Shown: piece after piece, positions 1 through 8,181 of the stretch | Position numbering within the stretch: the stretch's first letter is position 1 | Layout of the letters: every line of letters starts with the position of its first letter | Source: Bacteroidota bacterium | Lineage (GTDB): Bacteria; Bacteroidota; Bacteroidia; Sphingobacteriales; Sphingobacteriaceae | Length of the DNA: 34,481 nt | Direction: 5' to 3' | Assembly: GCA_013289045.1 (NCBI GenBank) | Contig: JABDAU010000040.1 | Coordinates: forward strand, 1-34,481 | Translations under genes and position numbers: made by a program | Notes under the pieces: model-generated | The model's input: the letters and a program-made list of their open reading frames with translations, nothing else | Told to the model about the DNA's origin: nothing | The model's database searches: none

Positions 1-885
1 AATGAAATAGATGGTGTGGTTTTGAAAGGCGTTGATAAAAACTACGATTGGACATTCTTTAAAAAGTCGCTTGTTGCGGGTAAGGTGATCGATTTTAGCG
101 ATACGCTTGCGGTGCAACGGCAGATCATGATATCGCAGCAAACGGCAGACCGGCTTAAGCTGAAGGTAGGCGATAAGCTGATCATGTATTTTGTGCAGGA
201 AATGCGTAAAAGGCCTTTTATTATTACGGGTATTTATAGCTCGGGCGTAAGCGAAGTGGACCAGACCTATGTGATCGGCGCTATGTCGCTCATCCAGCGG
301 CTAAACAACTGGAAACCAAACCAGATAGGGGGCTATGAGCTGCGTGTAACTGATTTTGAACAGCTAAACGAAATTGCCCACGGGGTTGATGAAATATTAC
401 CCAATACCCTAAAGGCGTATACGGTAAAACAAAATTATCCTACCATATTTGAGTGGCTTGGTTTGCTTGATACCAATACGGTTGTTATGCTGTCGCTGAT
501 GCTCATTGTGGCGGTGATCAATATGATCTCGGCGCTGTTGATCATGATATTGGAACGCACCTCCATGATCGGCATGTTTAAAGCCATGGGCGCTACCAAC
601 TGGAGCATACAGAACATTTTCCTGAACAGCGCCTTTTATCTCATAGGTTTTGGGTTGGTATTAGGAAACCTGCTCGGCTATGGTGTAGGCCTGCTGCAGG
701 ATAAAACGCACCTTTTTAAACTCGACCCCGAATCATATTACATGAATTTTGTCCCGATACAGTTTAGCTGGGTCGACGGTATTTTATTAAATCTGGGCAC
801 ATTAGCTATTTGCCTGCTGGTGCTGGTTATCCCATCCACTTTAGTAAGTAAGATCTCGCCGGTTAGGGCAATACGGTTTAAATGA
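1..885 (+). CDS. FtsX/LolE-type ABC transporter permease, 5' end missing
   Basis: The reading frame is open to the left edge, so the start lies outside; about 294 residues are visible. The first part is a soluble extracytoplasmic region (roughly the first 150 residues) of the MacB-like periplasmic core type. Three membrane segments follow: around nt 478-550, nt 620-690 and nt 775-865. The motif region reading ERTSMIGMFKAMGA after the first of these is typical of the FtsX permease domain, and the protein ends in ISPVRAIRFK, also typical. The family works with a LolD-like ATPase, in Gram-negatives usually to release lipoproteins from the inner membrane. The Lol assignment is from family resemblance; a general MacB/FtsX permease is the alternative. 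The partner ATPase is not in the window. Confidence 0.85.
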   Translation, partial: NEIDGVVLKGVDKNYDWTFFKKSLVAGKVIDFSDTLAVQRQIMISQQTADRLKLKVGDKLIMYFVQEMRKRPFIITGIYSSGVSEVDQTYVIGAMSLIQRLNNWKPNQIGGYELRVTDFEQLNEIAHGVDEILPNTLKAYTVKQNYPTIFEWLGLLDTNTVVMLSLMLIVAVINMISALLIMILERTSMIGMFKAMGATNWSIQNIFLNSAFYLIGFGLVLGNLLGYGVGLLQDKTHLFKLDPESYYMNFVPIQFSWVDGILLNLGTLAICLLVLVIPSTLVSKISPVRAIRFK

Positions 886-1017
886 GACGGTTGATTTTTG
901 ACCGCTGATTTTTAAATGATTAGGGTGATTTCGTTGATTCTCTTATATGATTACGAAAGTGTCAGGTTTGATATACAGCATCGATTCAATTATGCAAATT
1001 TGCGCAAAGCTATCTTA
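886..1017. other. Short intergenic gap with one copy of a 17-bp direct repeat
   Basis: The gap lies between two converging genes. It contains GTGATTTCGTTGATTCT at 925-941, found again at 1789-1805 on the other side of the next gene. No clear terminator hairpin is seen. Confidence 0.5.
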
Positions 1018-1722
1018 CTATCTCAAGCGGTAAGATATCCCCAGCCGGAATATCTCCATATTTTCCGGTGGAACAGGGCTGTCGGCATAATAGTTCCTGA
1101 TATCTGTTCCGCGCGACCAGCTGGCTGTGATGCCATAACGTTGGTAATATGCGGCAAGCCCAAGCCTTGTCCTGACCTCCAAAGCCGGTGCACCGCCATA
1201 ATAGGGCGATAATTTGTTGTAATAAGCGCCGTCACCGGCTTTTACATTAATGGTGGTAAAAGTGTTGGTACCCGGTGCAATTTCAATACCGGGCAGCACA
1301 TCCAGCCTGACTTTATTCAGTTTAAAACGATAACCCAAATACGGATTAAAGTTAAAATAGCCATTGTGCTCATCGGAATAACCTGTGGCAGATGTTCCCC
1401 CGGCTGCGCCGGCATATACCTGATTAATATCGACCTTATTGCTAAGCAGCTCGTAACCGAGCTGTGTACCGATCAGAAAGTTAAATTTAAAGGTGTACTG
1501 CCATTGCACGTCCACCCCATAACATGGCGAAAGGATATCCCCATCGCCGTTGGCGTAACCGCCGTGTGTTCCTGCACTTGCATTTAAAAAGGTACTGTGC
1601 ACGGGACGTTTGCCGGTGTAATGTGACAAACCTGAGTTTGCCTGAACTGAAATTTCAAAGCTCTGGGCATTTGCTTTAATAAAGAAGAAAATAATTAAGG
1701 CGATAAAGGTTAGTTTTTTCAT
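1018..1722 (-). CDS. Secreted outer-membrane beta-barrel-like protein
   Basis: The 234-residue product starts at the ATG at 1722, chosen over an in-frame TTG 15 bases upstream because it begins directly with a good signal peptide (MKKLTFIALIIFFFIKANAQ). The mature part alternates short polar and aromatic strands, with segments such as GVDVQWQYTFKFNFLIGTQL and YLGYRFKLNKVRLDVLPGIE, and ends in FRLGISYRLR, a strand-like end with alternating hydrophobic residues as in outer-membrane barrels. It resembles the PorT/OmpW-like small barrels common in Bacteroidota, but I do not recognise a specific family. It is the last gene of a minus-strand run, about 120 bases after mazG, so it may have its own promoter. 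It is flanked by 17-bp direct repeats. Confidence 0.7.
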   Translation of the reverse strand: MKKLTFIALIIFFFIKANAQSFEISVQANSGLSHYTGKRPVHSTFLNASAGTHGGYANGDGDILSPCYGVDVQWQYTFKFNFLIGTQLGYELLSNKVDINQVYAGAAGGTSATGYSDEHNGYFNFNPYLGYRFKLNKVRLDVLPGIEIAPGTNTFTTINVKAGDGAYYNKLSPYYGGAPALEVRTRLGLAAYYQRYGITASWSRGTDIRNYYADSPVPPENMEIFRLGISYRLR

Positions 1723-1842
1723 GGAGCAATTTATCAATCCCTACGCAGAAATAAAACAATGTGCTACAGACCGTTGAGGGTGATTGATGTGATTTCGTTG
1801 ATTCTTTTTGGTTTTTAGGAGTGCAACTAACTATAACGGCTG

Positions 1843-2649
1843 TTATTTGAGGCTTTTTGCTTCATTCCAGAAAACATCCATTTCGGCCAATGTCATATCA
1901 TGCAGTTGGCGGCCGTTCTCTTTGGCTTTACTTTCGAGATACTGAAAACGTTTGATGAACTTGCGATTGGTCTTTTCCAGTGCATCTTCGGGATTGATGT
2001 TGATGAAGCGGGCGTAATTGATGAGCGAGAACAGCAGATCGCCAAATTCGCCTTCAGCTTTTTCATGGTCGATGCCGGCTGCATCTTCGGCATTAAATTC
2101 ATCGCGGAACTCCTGCATCTCTTCTTCCACCTTTTCCCAAACCTGGCTTTTTTCTTCCCAGTCGAATCCTACACCACGGGCTTTTTCCTGTATCCGCGAT
2201 GCTTTCACCAATGCAGGCAGCGATGCAGGTACACCGCCTAAAACGGATTTGTTGCCTTCCTTCAGCTTTATTTGCTCCCAGTTTCGCTTTACGTCATCCT
2301 CATTTTTTACATCAACATCGCCATAAATATGGGGGTGGCGGTTTATTAGCTTATCGCAAATGCTGTTGAGCACATCGGTAATGGTAAAATCATTCGTCTC
2401 TGAGGCGATGCGGGCATAAAACACAAGGTGCAGCATAATATCGCCCAGCTCCTTTTTTATTTCAGTCATGTCGCCGCTCAGGATGGAATCGGAAAGCTCA
2501 TAAGTTTCCTCTATCGTCAGGTGGCGCAGCGTTTCCATGGTTTGTTTTTTGTCCCATGGGCAATTAGTGCGCAGGTCATCCATAATGGTAAGCAATCTTT
2601 CAAAAGCGCCTGCGGGTATATTGGAAGCGATAGGAGGTGTTAACGACAT
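1843..2649 (-). CDS. mazG: Nucleoside triphosphate pyrophosphohydrolase MazG
   Basis: A 268-residue MazG, which hydrolyses (d)NTPs to NMP and pyrophosphate in the cytoplasm, clearing abnormal nucleotides and affecting ppGpp-linked stress. The N-terminal domain has the diagnostic start FERLLTIMDDLRTNCPWDKKQT and the metal-binding helix HLTIEETYELSDSI (about residues 44-57), then KKELGDIMLHLVFYARI carrying the ExxD pair. A second MazG-like repeat is at about residues 165-235 (EEEMQEFRDEF, GEFGDLLFSLINYAR), as in the two-domain E. coli enzyme, and length matches that form. Its start is 2 bases after the stop of the secreted protein gene upstream, so the two are probably co-transcribed. No missing key residues are seen. 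Confidence 0.95.
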   Translation of the reverse strand: MSLTPPIASNIPAGAFERLLTIMDDLRTNCPWDKKQTMETLRHLTIEETYELSDSILSGDMTEIKKELGDIMLHLVFYARIASETNDFTITDVLNSICDKLINRHPHIYGDVDVKNEDDVKRNWEQIKLKEGNKSVLGGVPASLPALVKASRIQEKARGVGFDWEEKSQVWEKVEEEMQEFRDEFNAEDAAGIDHEKAEGEFGDLLFSLINYARFININPEDALEKTNRKFIKRFQYLESKAKENGRQLHDMTLAEMDVFWNEAKSLK

Positions 2650-2651
2650 TG

Positions 2652-3284
2652 TTATTGATTTGGTAATGGTTGCGTTTCGGCAGCTGCGGGTAATTGAAAC
2701 ATAGTCACATCAAGTTTTTGCGGCGTAATTGCAGTTGCCGTCATGGTAATGGCAGCTTGTGCATTGTCGATCACTATTTTCAGCGGTATCGCGTTAGCTC
2801 TTTTTAAATAATCATACCAGTTCTGGCACAAATGCTTTGCAAACAACTTGCTGTCGACAGGGAATTTTGAAGTGAAATAATATTTCTGCACGCCGGTTTT
2901 GCAATTAAGTACCAACTCGTCGCATTTATAGCCTAATATTTCAACCGCGTTTTTATTAACCTGCGCGCTTATAACCGAATCTTTATTTACAGCGCCGTCT
3001 ATCCAATATATAGTAGCCGAATTGCTGAATTTGTTATACAATTTGTTATCGCTGTTTACATAGATCTGCCAGGTAACGAAAGTTCCGTTTGCGTCGGTCC
3101 TGTAATTGCCGTCCTTGATGTAATAGTTTAGTGTATTGCCAAGCATGCTGGTGAATTGATCGTCGGTAACGCTGGGTATTTTGCTTTTATAGGCGGCGTT
3201 GTAAACTACTTTGCCCTCAAATGATTGTGCGCCGGCAGTAAAACAAAAGGCCGAAACGATTAATGTGATAAATAGGTATTTCAT
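2652..3284 (-). CDS. Secreted GLPGLI/DUF4412-like protein of unknown function
   Basis: A 210-residue protein with a clear signal peptide (MKYLFITLIVSAFCFTAGAQ) and a mature start SFEGKVVYNAAYKSK, the usual beginning of GLPGLI and DUF4412-type secreted beta-rich proteins of Bacteroidota. The middle has the typical sequence of strands: YYIKDGNYR, YVNSDNKLYNKF, then EILGYKCDELVLNCKTGVQKYYFT, where a Cys pair may form a disulfide, then a C-terminal segment IPLKIVIDNAQAAITMTATAI. The family's function is not established; it is thought to sit in the periplasm or at the outer membrane. It lies between mnmD (35 bases upstream) and mazG (2 bases downstream) in one probable transcript, which looks like packing rather than shared function. 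Confidence 0.75.
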   Translation of the reverse strand: MKYLFITLIVSAFCFTAGAQSFEGKVVYNAAYKSKIPSVTDDQFTSMLGNTLNYYIKDGNYRTDANGTFVTWQIYVNSDNKLYNKFSNSATIYWIDGAVNKDSVISAQVNKNAVEILGYKCDELVLNCKTGVQKYYFTSKFPVDSKLFAKHLCQNWYDYLKRANAIPLKIVIDNAQAAITMTATAITPQKLDVTMFQLPAAAETQPLPNQ

Positions 3285-3319
3285 GGTGATAAATGTACAA
3301 ATAATCTCAGCATTGTGGA

Positions 3320-4015
3320 TTATTCAACTTTCACCGCCCGCAACATTTCGCGTTTTCCGGGTGCTCCGGGTGCTTTTTCAACTTTCAGGCCGAGGCTTTT
3401 GATAATGCGTTTCAGGTTGCCGGTAATGGCATAGGTGACGAATACGCCACCGGGTTTCAGGAATTGTAAAGTATGGCTGATGGCGTGGTCATCCCACATT
3501 TCAGGCTGATGAATGGCGGCGAAGGCATCGAAATAGATAACATCGAATTTATGGCTGGAACTGAAGTCTAAAAGTTTGCAGTTGGCGATTTGCAATTTGC
3601 AGTTATCAAGTTGAACAGGGTTTTGCAACGCTTCTTCGTAATGTTTAATGAATTGCTGCCACAAGTTTTTGGGTATATACTGATCATAACCAGTTTGAGC
3701 GATCATTTCAGGGCTTAGCGGGTAGGCTTCGATGCCTGTGTAATTAAGCGGGATTTTTTGGGCGATGGTATATTCGGCGCTGAGCAGGAAGTTGAGGCCG
3801 GTGCCAAAGCCGACTTCGAGGATGGAAATAGCGCCGGCCCCCTCTAAATCTCCCCCGGAAGGGGAGACTTTAAGAAAATACTTTAATCCTGATTCAAGGA
3901 AAACGTGGCGGCTTTCCTGCAGCGCACCGTGGCGGGAATGATAATTCTCGCCTACTTCGCTGTTGAAGATCGTGTTGGAGCCATCGGCGGTGGTGACGAT
4001 CTGGAGATGGCTCAT
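3320..4015 (-). CDS. mnmD: tRNA 5-methylaminomethyl-2-thiouridine methyltransferase MnmD
   Basis: A 231-residue stand-alone MnmD, the SAM-dependent enzyme that converts nm5s2U34 to mnm5s2U34 in tRNA wobble positions. Diagnostic parts are the N-terminal GENYHSRHGALQESRHVFLESGL (about residues 22-44), the SAM-binding loop ILEVGFGTGLNFLL (65-78), the acidic E95 after strand 2, and FDVIYFDAFAAIHQPEMW (157-174). Two segments look foreign to the family: residues about 50-62 (SPSGGDLEGAGA) and 137-148 (DNCKLQIANCKL). At DNA level both match the look of dispersed intergenic repeats yet keep the frame. The start is 3 bases after the stop of the MBL/rhodanese gene, so the two are almost certainly co-transcribed. 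Function call is firm; activity with the two insertions is presumed. Confidence 0.9.
   Translation of the reverse strand: MSHLQIVTTADGSNTIFNSEVGENYHSRHGALQESRHVFLESGLKYFLKVSPSGGDLEGAGAISILEVGFGTGLNFLLSAEYTIAQKIPLNYTGIEAYPLSPEMIAQTGYDQYIPKNLWQQFIKHYEEALQNPVQLDNCKLQIANCKLLDFSSSHKFDVIYFDAFAAIHQPEMWDDHAISHTLQFLKPGGVFVTYAITGNLKRIIKSLGLKVEKAPGAPGKREMLRAVKVE
3574..3607. repeat. Repeat of the TGCAATTTGCAGTT kind inside mnmD
   Basis: The + strand reads as variations of a TTTGCAGTT/GGCGATTTGCAA unit, with several copies of TTTGCA in about 34 bases. This is the look of a low-complexity intergenic repeat I associate with Bacteroidota genomes. Here it lies in frame in mnmD and encodes residues about 137-148 of the protein. 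Confidence 0.5.
3836..3874. repeat. GC-rich palindromic repeat inside mnmD
   Basis: The core is an inverted repeat, CTCCCC at 3850-3855 and GGGGAG at 3861-3866, separated by CGGAA. Flanks are GGCCCCCTCTAAAT on the left and ACTTTAAG on the right. This strongly resembles a dispersed intergenic palindrome of Sphingobacteriales that I know from memory. Here it is in frame within mnmD, encoding residues about 50-62. Confidence 0.6.
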
Positions 4016-4018
4016 TGG

Positions 4019-5374
4019 TTATAATGCTACGCTTTTGTTTTTTGCAATATCTACAATAGCTTCACTCAGATCATAAACGGGTACGGATTTTACCTGTGCA
4101 GCAATGATACTTGCTGCAGCCGCCGAACGGTAACCGGCTGCGCAATGAACAACTATGGGTTTGCTGGTTGGTATCTCAGCTAAACGCTCACGCAGCTCGG
4201 GCAGCGGAATAGGTATTGCGCTGTTGAAAATCAGGCCGTCCTGCACTTCGCTGTTATTGCGAACGTCGATGATGGTGTAATGATCCGGGTTTTGGATGAA
4301 ATCGTCCTGGTTGAGTTGTGCTGAAGTTTCTATTGCATCATTTGGCAGCAAAATACCTGCGCGGATGTTGGTTTCGTAGCCGATCTTGGCAGTTTTGTTG
4401 ATCACCTCGTCCATCTCTTCATCAGTTTCGGCAATGATGTAGAATTTTTCATTTGGAGCGACAATCGAACCCAGCCAGGTTTCGAATTTGCCGCCGTTTT
4501 GCAAGTTGATGGCACCTGCTAAGTGACCTTTAATAAAACTTTCATTCGTGCGGGTATCTATTACGAGAGTATTTCGGTCTAAAACGGTTCCTGCATCTAA
4601 ACGTGGGATATTTTTAATGCTTTCATCGAACATTGCAGCGCCTTTTTTATTCAGCTGCACGTCCCAGCCGAAATATTTGGGCACGAAGGGCTGATCGGTA
4701 GTAAGCGTTTTTACAAACTGCAGCTCGTCCATCAGTTGCAATGCATAGTTTTCGCGCAGCTCGCGGCCGATGGTGCTTTGCAGGTCGGGGCTCATGTTTT
4801 TACCGCATAAGGAGCCGGGGCCATGCGCCGGGTAAACGATAGTGTGCTTTGGCAGGTGCATCAACTTATCGCGGGTGGAGTGGTACATCTGCCGGGCGAG
4901 CTCTTCTTTTTTTGCGGTGATATTGCCGACATCCTCCCGAAGGTCGGGGCGGCCTACATCACCAACGAACAGCGTATCTCCGGTGAAAATTGCGGATTCT
5001 TTACCGTCTTCATCTTCCAGCACAATGCAAATGGAATCGGGTGAATGGCCGGGTGTGTTGATGGCTTTTAGTATTATATCGTCGATTTGGATCACATCGC
5101 CATCATCAAAACTTTCGTGGGGATATTCGGCGCCGGTAAGCTTGCTTACATAGATGGTAGCGCCGGTGGTTTGGTGGATCTCGAGGTGTGAGCTTACAAA
5201 ATCGGCATGTGGGTGGGTTTCTATTACGCCCGTGATGTCGACTTCGTGTTGCCTGGCAAAATCGTAATAAGGCTGCGGGTCGCGGGTCGGATCGATAACG
5301 ATCATTTTTCCCGCATGGATAACAGCGTAGGAGGCATGTGCCAATCCTTTATCGTAAAATTGGTTAATCAGCAT
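4019..5374 (-). CDS. MBL-fold hydrolase with two C-terminal rhodanese domains (persulfide dioxygenase-like)
   Basis: A 451-residue cytoplasmic protein. Residues 1-240 form a metallo-beta-lactamase domain of the ETHE1/persulfide-dioxygenase/glyoxalase II group, with ETHPHADFVSSH (His54, His56, Asp58), NTPGHS (His110), TGDTLFVGDVGRPDL (Asp133) and YPAHGPGS (His184). A first rhodanese domain (about 262-350) starts well (VIDTRTNESFIKGHLAGAINL) but has no Cys at its active-site loop (FYIIAETDEEMDE), so it is probably non-catalytic. The second (about 362-447) carries the loop VVHCAAGYRS with Cys411 and should be active. The family oxidises or transfers sulfane sulfur, e.g. from glutathione persulfide or related thiols. 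It is first in the operon, 3 bases ahead of mnmD. Whether it is a true dioxygenase cannot be decided from sequence. Confidence 0.88.
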   Translation of the reverse strand: MLINQFYDKGLAHASYAVIHAGKMIVIDPTRDPQPYYDFARQHEVDITGVIETHPHADFVSSHLEIHQTTGATIYVSKLTGAEYPHESFDDGDVIQIDDIILKAINTPGHSPDSICIVLEDEDGKESAIFTGDTLFVGDVGRPDLREDVGNITAKKEELARQMYHSTRDKLMHLPKHTIVYPAHGPGSLCGKNMSPDLQSTIGRELRENYALQLMDELQFVKTLTTDQPFVPKYFGWDVQLNKKGAAMFDESIKNIPRLDAGTVLDRNTLVIDTRTNESFIKGHLAGAINLQNGGKFETWLGSIVAPNEKFYIIAETDEEMDEVINKTAKIGYETNIRAGILLPNDAIETSAQLNQDDFIQNPDHYTIIDVRNNSEVQDGLIFNSAIPIPLPELRERLAEIPTSKPIVVHCAAGYRSAAAASIIAAQVKSVPVYDLSEAIVDIAKNKSVAL

Positions 5375-5385
5375 AAAATAATCGC

Positions 5386-5393
5386 CAAAGATA
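5386..5393 (-). promoter_or_regulatory. Candidate Bacteroidota -7 box for the MBL/rhodanese-mnmD operon
   Basis: On the minus strand the sequence is TATCTTTG, a match to the Bacteroidota TAnnTTTG element, ending 11 bases before the ATG at 5374. I see no TTG element at the usual -33 spacing, so this is tentative. Confidence 0.4.
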
Positions 5394-5480
5394 ACAAAAC
5401 AATTACATGCGTATCAGGGTAGCAAAACTTATGACAATTAATCACTAAATTGCATTACCAATCCTAAATTATCGAAATAA

Positions 5481-8000
5481 ATGTATAAAAGCCTGCACAT
5501 ATTCAACAGGTTAGCGGCGATAGTATTATTGTTGCTGCCGTTGTATTCAGTAGCGCAGGATCTGCCAAATGATGTTGCCGATAAGATCAACACGGCCATC
5601 ACCTACCAGTACAAAAAATACCCGCTCGAAAAAGTATTTGTACACACCAATGCGCAGGTTTACAAATCAGGGCAAACTATATGGTATAAAGTATATGCAC
5701 AGGCTTATGGCAAGCCAACGGTTATCAGTAAGATCATTTATTTGCAGTTATTAGATTCGGCCGGTAATGTTGTTGCCCAGCATAAACTGCCGTTGAAAGA
5801 TGGCCTTGCACAAGGCAATATCGACCTTTCGCCAAAACTTTCTACGGGCTGGTATCAATTGCGCAGCTTTACCGCCTGGATGACCAATTTTGGCATCGAT
5901 GGCTTTTTCAAAAGCAGGATATTTATACAGAATGGGACGGATGTGCTTAATAATTCTTCGCCGGGTAAAATAACGGCAAAATATCACATCGACTTTTATC
6001 CGGAAGGTGGTACGCCCGTTAATAACAATGAATGCGTATTCGCTTTTAAAGCCACCGGGCCCGATGGCCTGCCGGTAAATGTAAGCGGGCAGGTATTGGA
6101 TAACGTAAAACAAAAGGTTGCGGATATTACTACCGTGCATGATGGTATGGGCAAATTTGCCCTGCAGGGTTATGCCGGCAGGGCTTATAATGCCATTGTT
6201 AAATTTCCGGATAACAGCAGCCAGATTATTGCGCTGCCACAATTTATGCTAGGCGGTGTAACTATGCAGGTGAGCCAGCAATGGGATGTGCTGAATGTAA
6301 AAATGGCTTATTCGGGTGATAAAGAAGAATACGGCAACATTTTTTTAGCTGCTTACCAGGACAATGGCAAGGTAGCCGTTTTCCCGGCGCAATTAGGGCG
6401 GGGCATAAGCGAATTTCAATGTAAAAAAAGTATGTTTAATACCGGGATATTGCGCTTAACCGTTTTCGACCACAATTATATCCCGCTTGCCGAGCGCGTG
6501 GTATTTGTGGATAACCACGACCTGATCCATTTTAATTTGAACGCGGATACCTTATCGTTTGCTGCAAAGGGTAAATGTTCGTTTTCTATCAACACCAAAA
6601 GAGCTGATACAAATACTCGCGCAGGCAGCTATTCTGTTTCTGTGCGTGATATAGGCACGACCGATAAGGACGAACAGTATGGCGATAATATTTATACTTC
6701 GTTACTGATCAGCCCTGAATTGCGGGGGAGTTTGTATCACCCGGGGTATTATTTCCAAAATGATGCCGATTCATTAAAGGATCAGCTTGATTTGGTGATG
6801 CTTACCAATGGCTGGCGGCACTTTAACTGGGATACGGTGCTGAATAAACGCCCTGTAAAGCTAACCTATGCGCCTGAAGGATCGCAATATCTGGCAGGGC
6901 AGATCGTTACGCAGGAGAAGTTGCAGGGCATGAAGATAAAGCTGATTATTATGAACCAGGACTCCAGCAAATACATCGGGTTTATTAACCCCGATAGCGC
7001 CGGGCGATTCCTGTTGCCTGATTATGAGCATAGCGGGATATCAAATGTGTATGTGGAAATAGCTGATAATAAGAACCACACACAAAAGTGGGCGGTAAAG
7101 CTACTTAACACTTTCGCGGATAGCCTGCAGCACATGCCATTTGAGCATCTCTCCTTAAACCGGGAAATCCCCATAAAAACTATTAAAACTATTCAAGCTG
7201 ATACGACAATTAACCTGCAATACGGCCACTTACTTAAAACAGTAAATGTGCATGATGAGAAAATTACAGCCACACAAAAGGTAATAGATGAGCATGTTGG
7301 GCCATTATATCACTCATTCAGGGAATTTACATTTGATTTTATTAACGATCCTCCGCCTTATATGAGTATAATAGATTATTTGCGGGGCCGCATTCCTGGT
7401 TTACAAATTACGGAGGAGCCGGGCGGTAAGGTTGTGTTTTCGTACCGTGGTAGTAACACACTTAATATTACTGATCCAGTCCTAAAGCCAGCCAGGGGCG
7501 CCGGCAATAACGCCCCCAGTATTAGTAGCGGTGGTAGCAGCAACCCCCCTGAGCCTTATATTTACATCAATGAATCACATGCTGATATCCATATGGTTTT
7601 AAACCTGGATATCACCGAAGTAGCCATGGTCAGGTATATGCCGCCGCCGGTAGGTTTTGCGCCTTATAATGGCGGTAATGTTGGTGCGTTAATGATCTAC
7701 CTGAAAAACAACATTGATGAACAGGGTAAATTTGTAAGCAGGGAAAAATTCGATCATTATACCTTCAACGGCTACACCATAACAAGAGAGTTCTCCTCGC
7801 CCGACTACAGCCTGTCACAGAACCGCAATGTAAAAGATAACCGGACGACTTTATACTGGAACCCAAACCTGAGAACCAGCGCCGACGGTACTGCCTGCTT
7901 TAACTTTTATAATTCGGATATCACGAAAGGTTATGTGGTGATCATACAGGGAATGGATAGCGAAGGCCATTTGGGCTATTTGTATAGCGTTGTACGTTGA
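5481..8000 (+). CDS. Large secreted macroglobulin (MG2)-like protein with TonB-plug-like C-terminal region
   Basis: An 839-residue exported protein with signal peptide MYKSLHIFNRLAAIVLLLLPLYSVA (cut near residue 25). Residues about 47-140 resemble an alpha-2-macroglobulin MG2 domain: EKVFVHTNAQVYKSGQTIWYK followed by LQLLDSAGNVV, then GNIDLSPKLSTGWYQLRSFT. More Ig-like beta domains follow to about residue 580 (for example YHIDFYPEGGTPVNNNECVFAFKA). Around 610-740, PYMSIIDYLRGRIPGLQITE resembles a TonB-receptor plug, but no 22-strand barrel follows. Such proteins are common in Bacteroidota and often annotated as carboxypeptidase-like or plug-domain proteins; no role is established. It is monocistronic, ended by the terminator at 8080-8115. 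Codon use is like the neighbours. Confidence 0.75.
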   Translation: MYKSLHIFNRLAAIVLLLLPLYSVAQDLPNDVADKINTAITYQYKKYPLEKVFVHTNAQVYKSGQTIWYKVYAQAYGKPTVISKIIYLQLLDSAGNVVAQHKLPLKDGLAQGNIDLSPKLSTGWYQLRSFTAWMTNFGIDGFFKSRIFIQNGTDVLNNSSPGKITAKYHIDFYPEGGTPVNNNECVFAFKATGPDGLPVNVSGQVLDNVKQKVADITTVHDGMGKFALQGYAGRAYNAIVKFPDNSSQIIALPQFMLGGVTMQVSQQWDVLNVKMAYSGDKEEYGNIFLAAYQDNGKVAVFPAQLGRGISEFQCKKSMFNTGILRLTVFDHNYIPLAERVVFVDNHDLIHFNLNADTLSFAAKGKCSFSINTKRADTNTRAGSYSVSVRDIGTTDKDEQYGDNIYTSLLISPELRGSLYHPGYYFQNDADSLKDQLDLVMLTNGWRHFNWDTVLNKRPVKLTYAPEGSQYLAGQIVTQEKLQGMKIKLIIMNQDSSKYIGFINPDSAGRFLLPDYEHSGISNVYVEIADNKNHTQKWAVKLLNTFADSLQHMPFEHLSLNREIPIKTIKTIQADTTINLQYGHLLKTVNVHDEKITATQKVIDEHVGPLYHSFREFTFDFINDPPPYMSIIDYLRGRIPGLQITEEPGGKVVFSYRGSNTLNITDPVLKPARGAGNNAPSISSGGSSNPPEPYIYINESHADIHMVLNLDITEVAMVRYMPPPVGFAPYNGGNVGALMIYLKNNIDEQGKFVSREKFDHYTFNGYTITREFSSPDYSLSQNRNVKDNRTTLYWNPNLRTSADGTACFNFYNSDITKGYVVIIQGMDSEGHLGYLYSVVR

Positions 8001-8079
8001 GCGAAGACGGATACTGTCCGATGTCCTTCGTAAGCCCGTTTTTATGATTGAAACGGTAAAAGGTCAATCAATTCCAATA

Positions 8080-8115
8080 AAAAAACGCCCGGCTCAATTA
8101 AGCCGGGCGTTTTTT
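8080..8115. terminator. Bidirectional intrinsic terminator between convergent genes
   Basis: A perfect 15-bp stem: AAAAAACGCCCGGCT at 8080-8094, loop CAATTA, then AGCCGGGCGTTTTTT at 8101-8115. A-tract on one side and T-tract on the other let it end transcription from both the gene ending at 8000 (+) and the peptidase gene ending at 8182 (-). Confidence 0.92.
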
Positions 8116-8181
8116 ATTATCGGTGTAATCTCACCTAAATATCAGTGAAGTCAAAATTATAATATGGGTGAAATTATCTAT

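Noticed and set aside
916..1212. A plus-strand gene overlapping the barrel-like gene.
   Set aside because: It is antisense to a gene with a clear signal peptide and its translation has no protein-like features; the same holds for the other long antisense frames in the window.
3320..4015. mnmD broken by repeat insertion (pseudogene).
   Set aside because: Both inserted segments keep the frame; all key motifs and the normal end are present.
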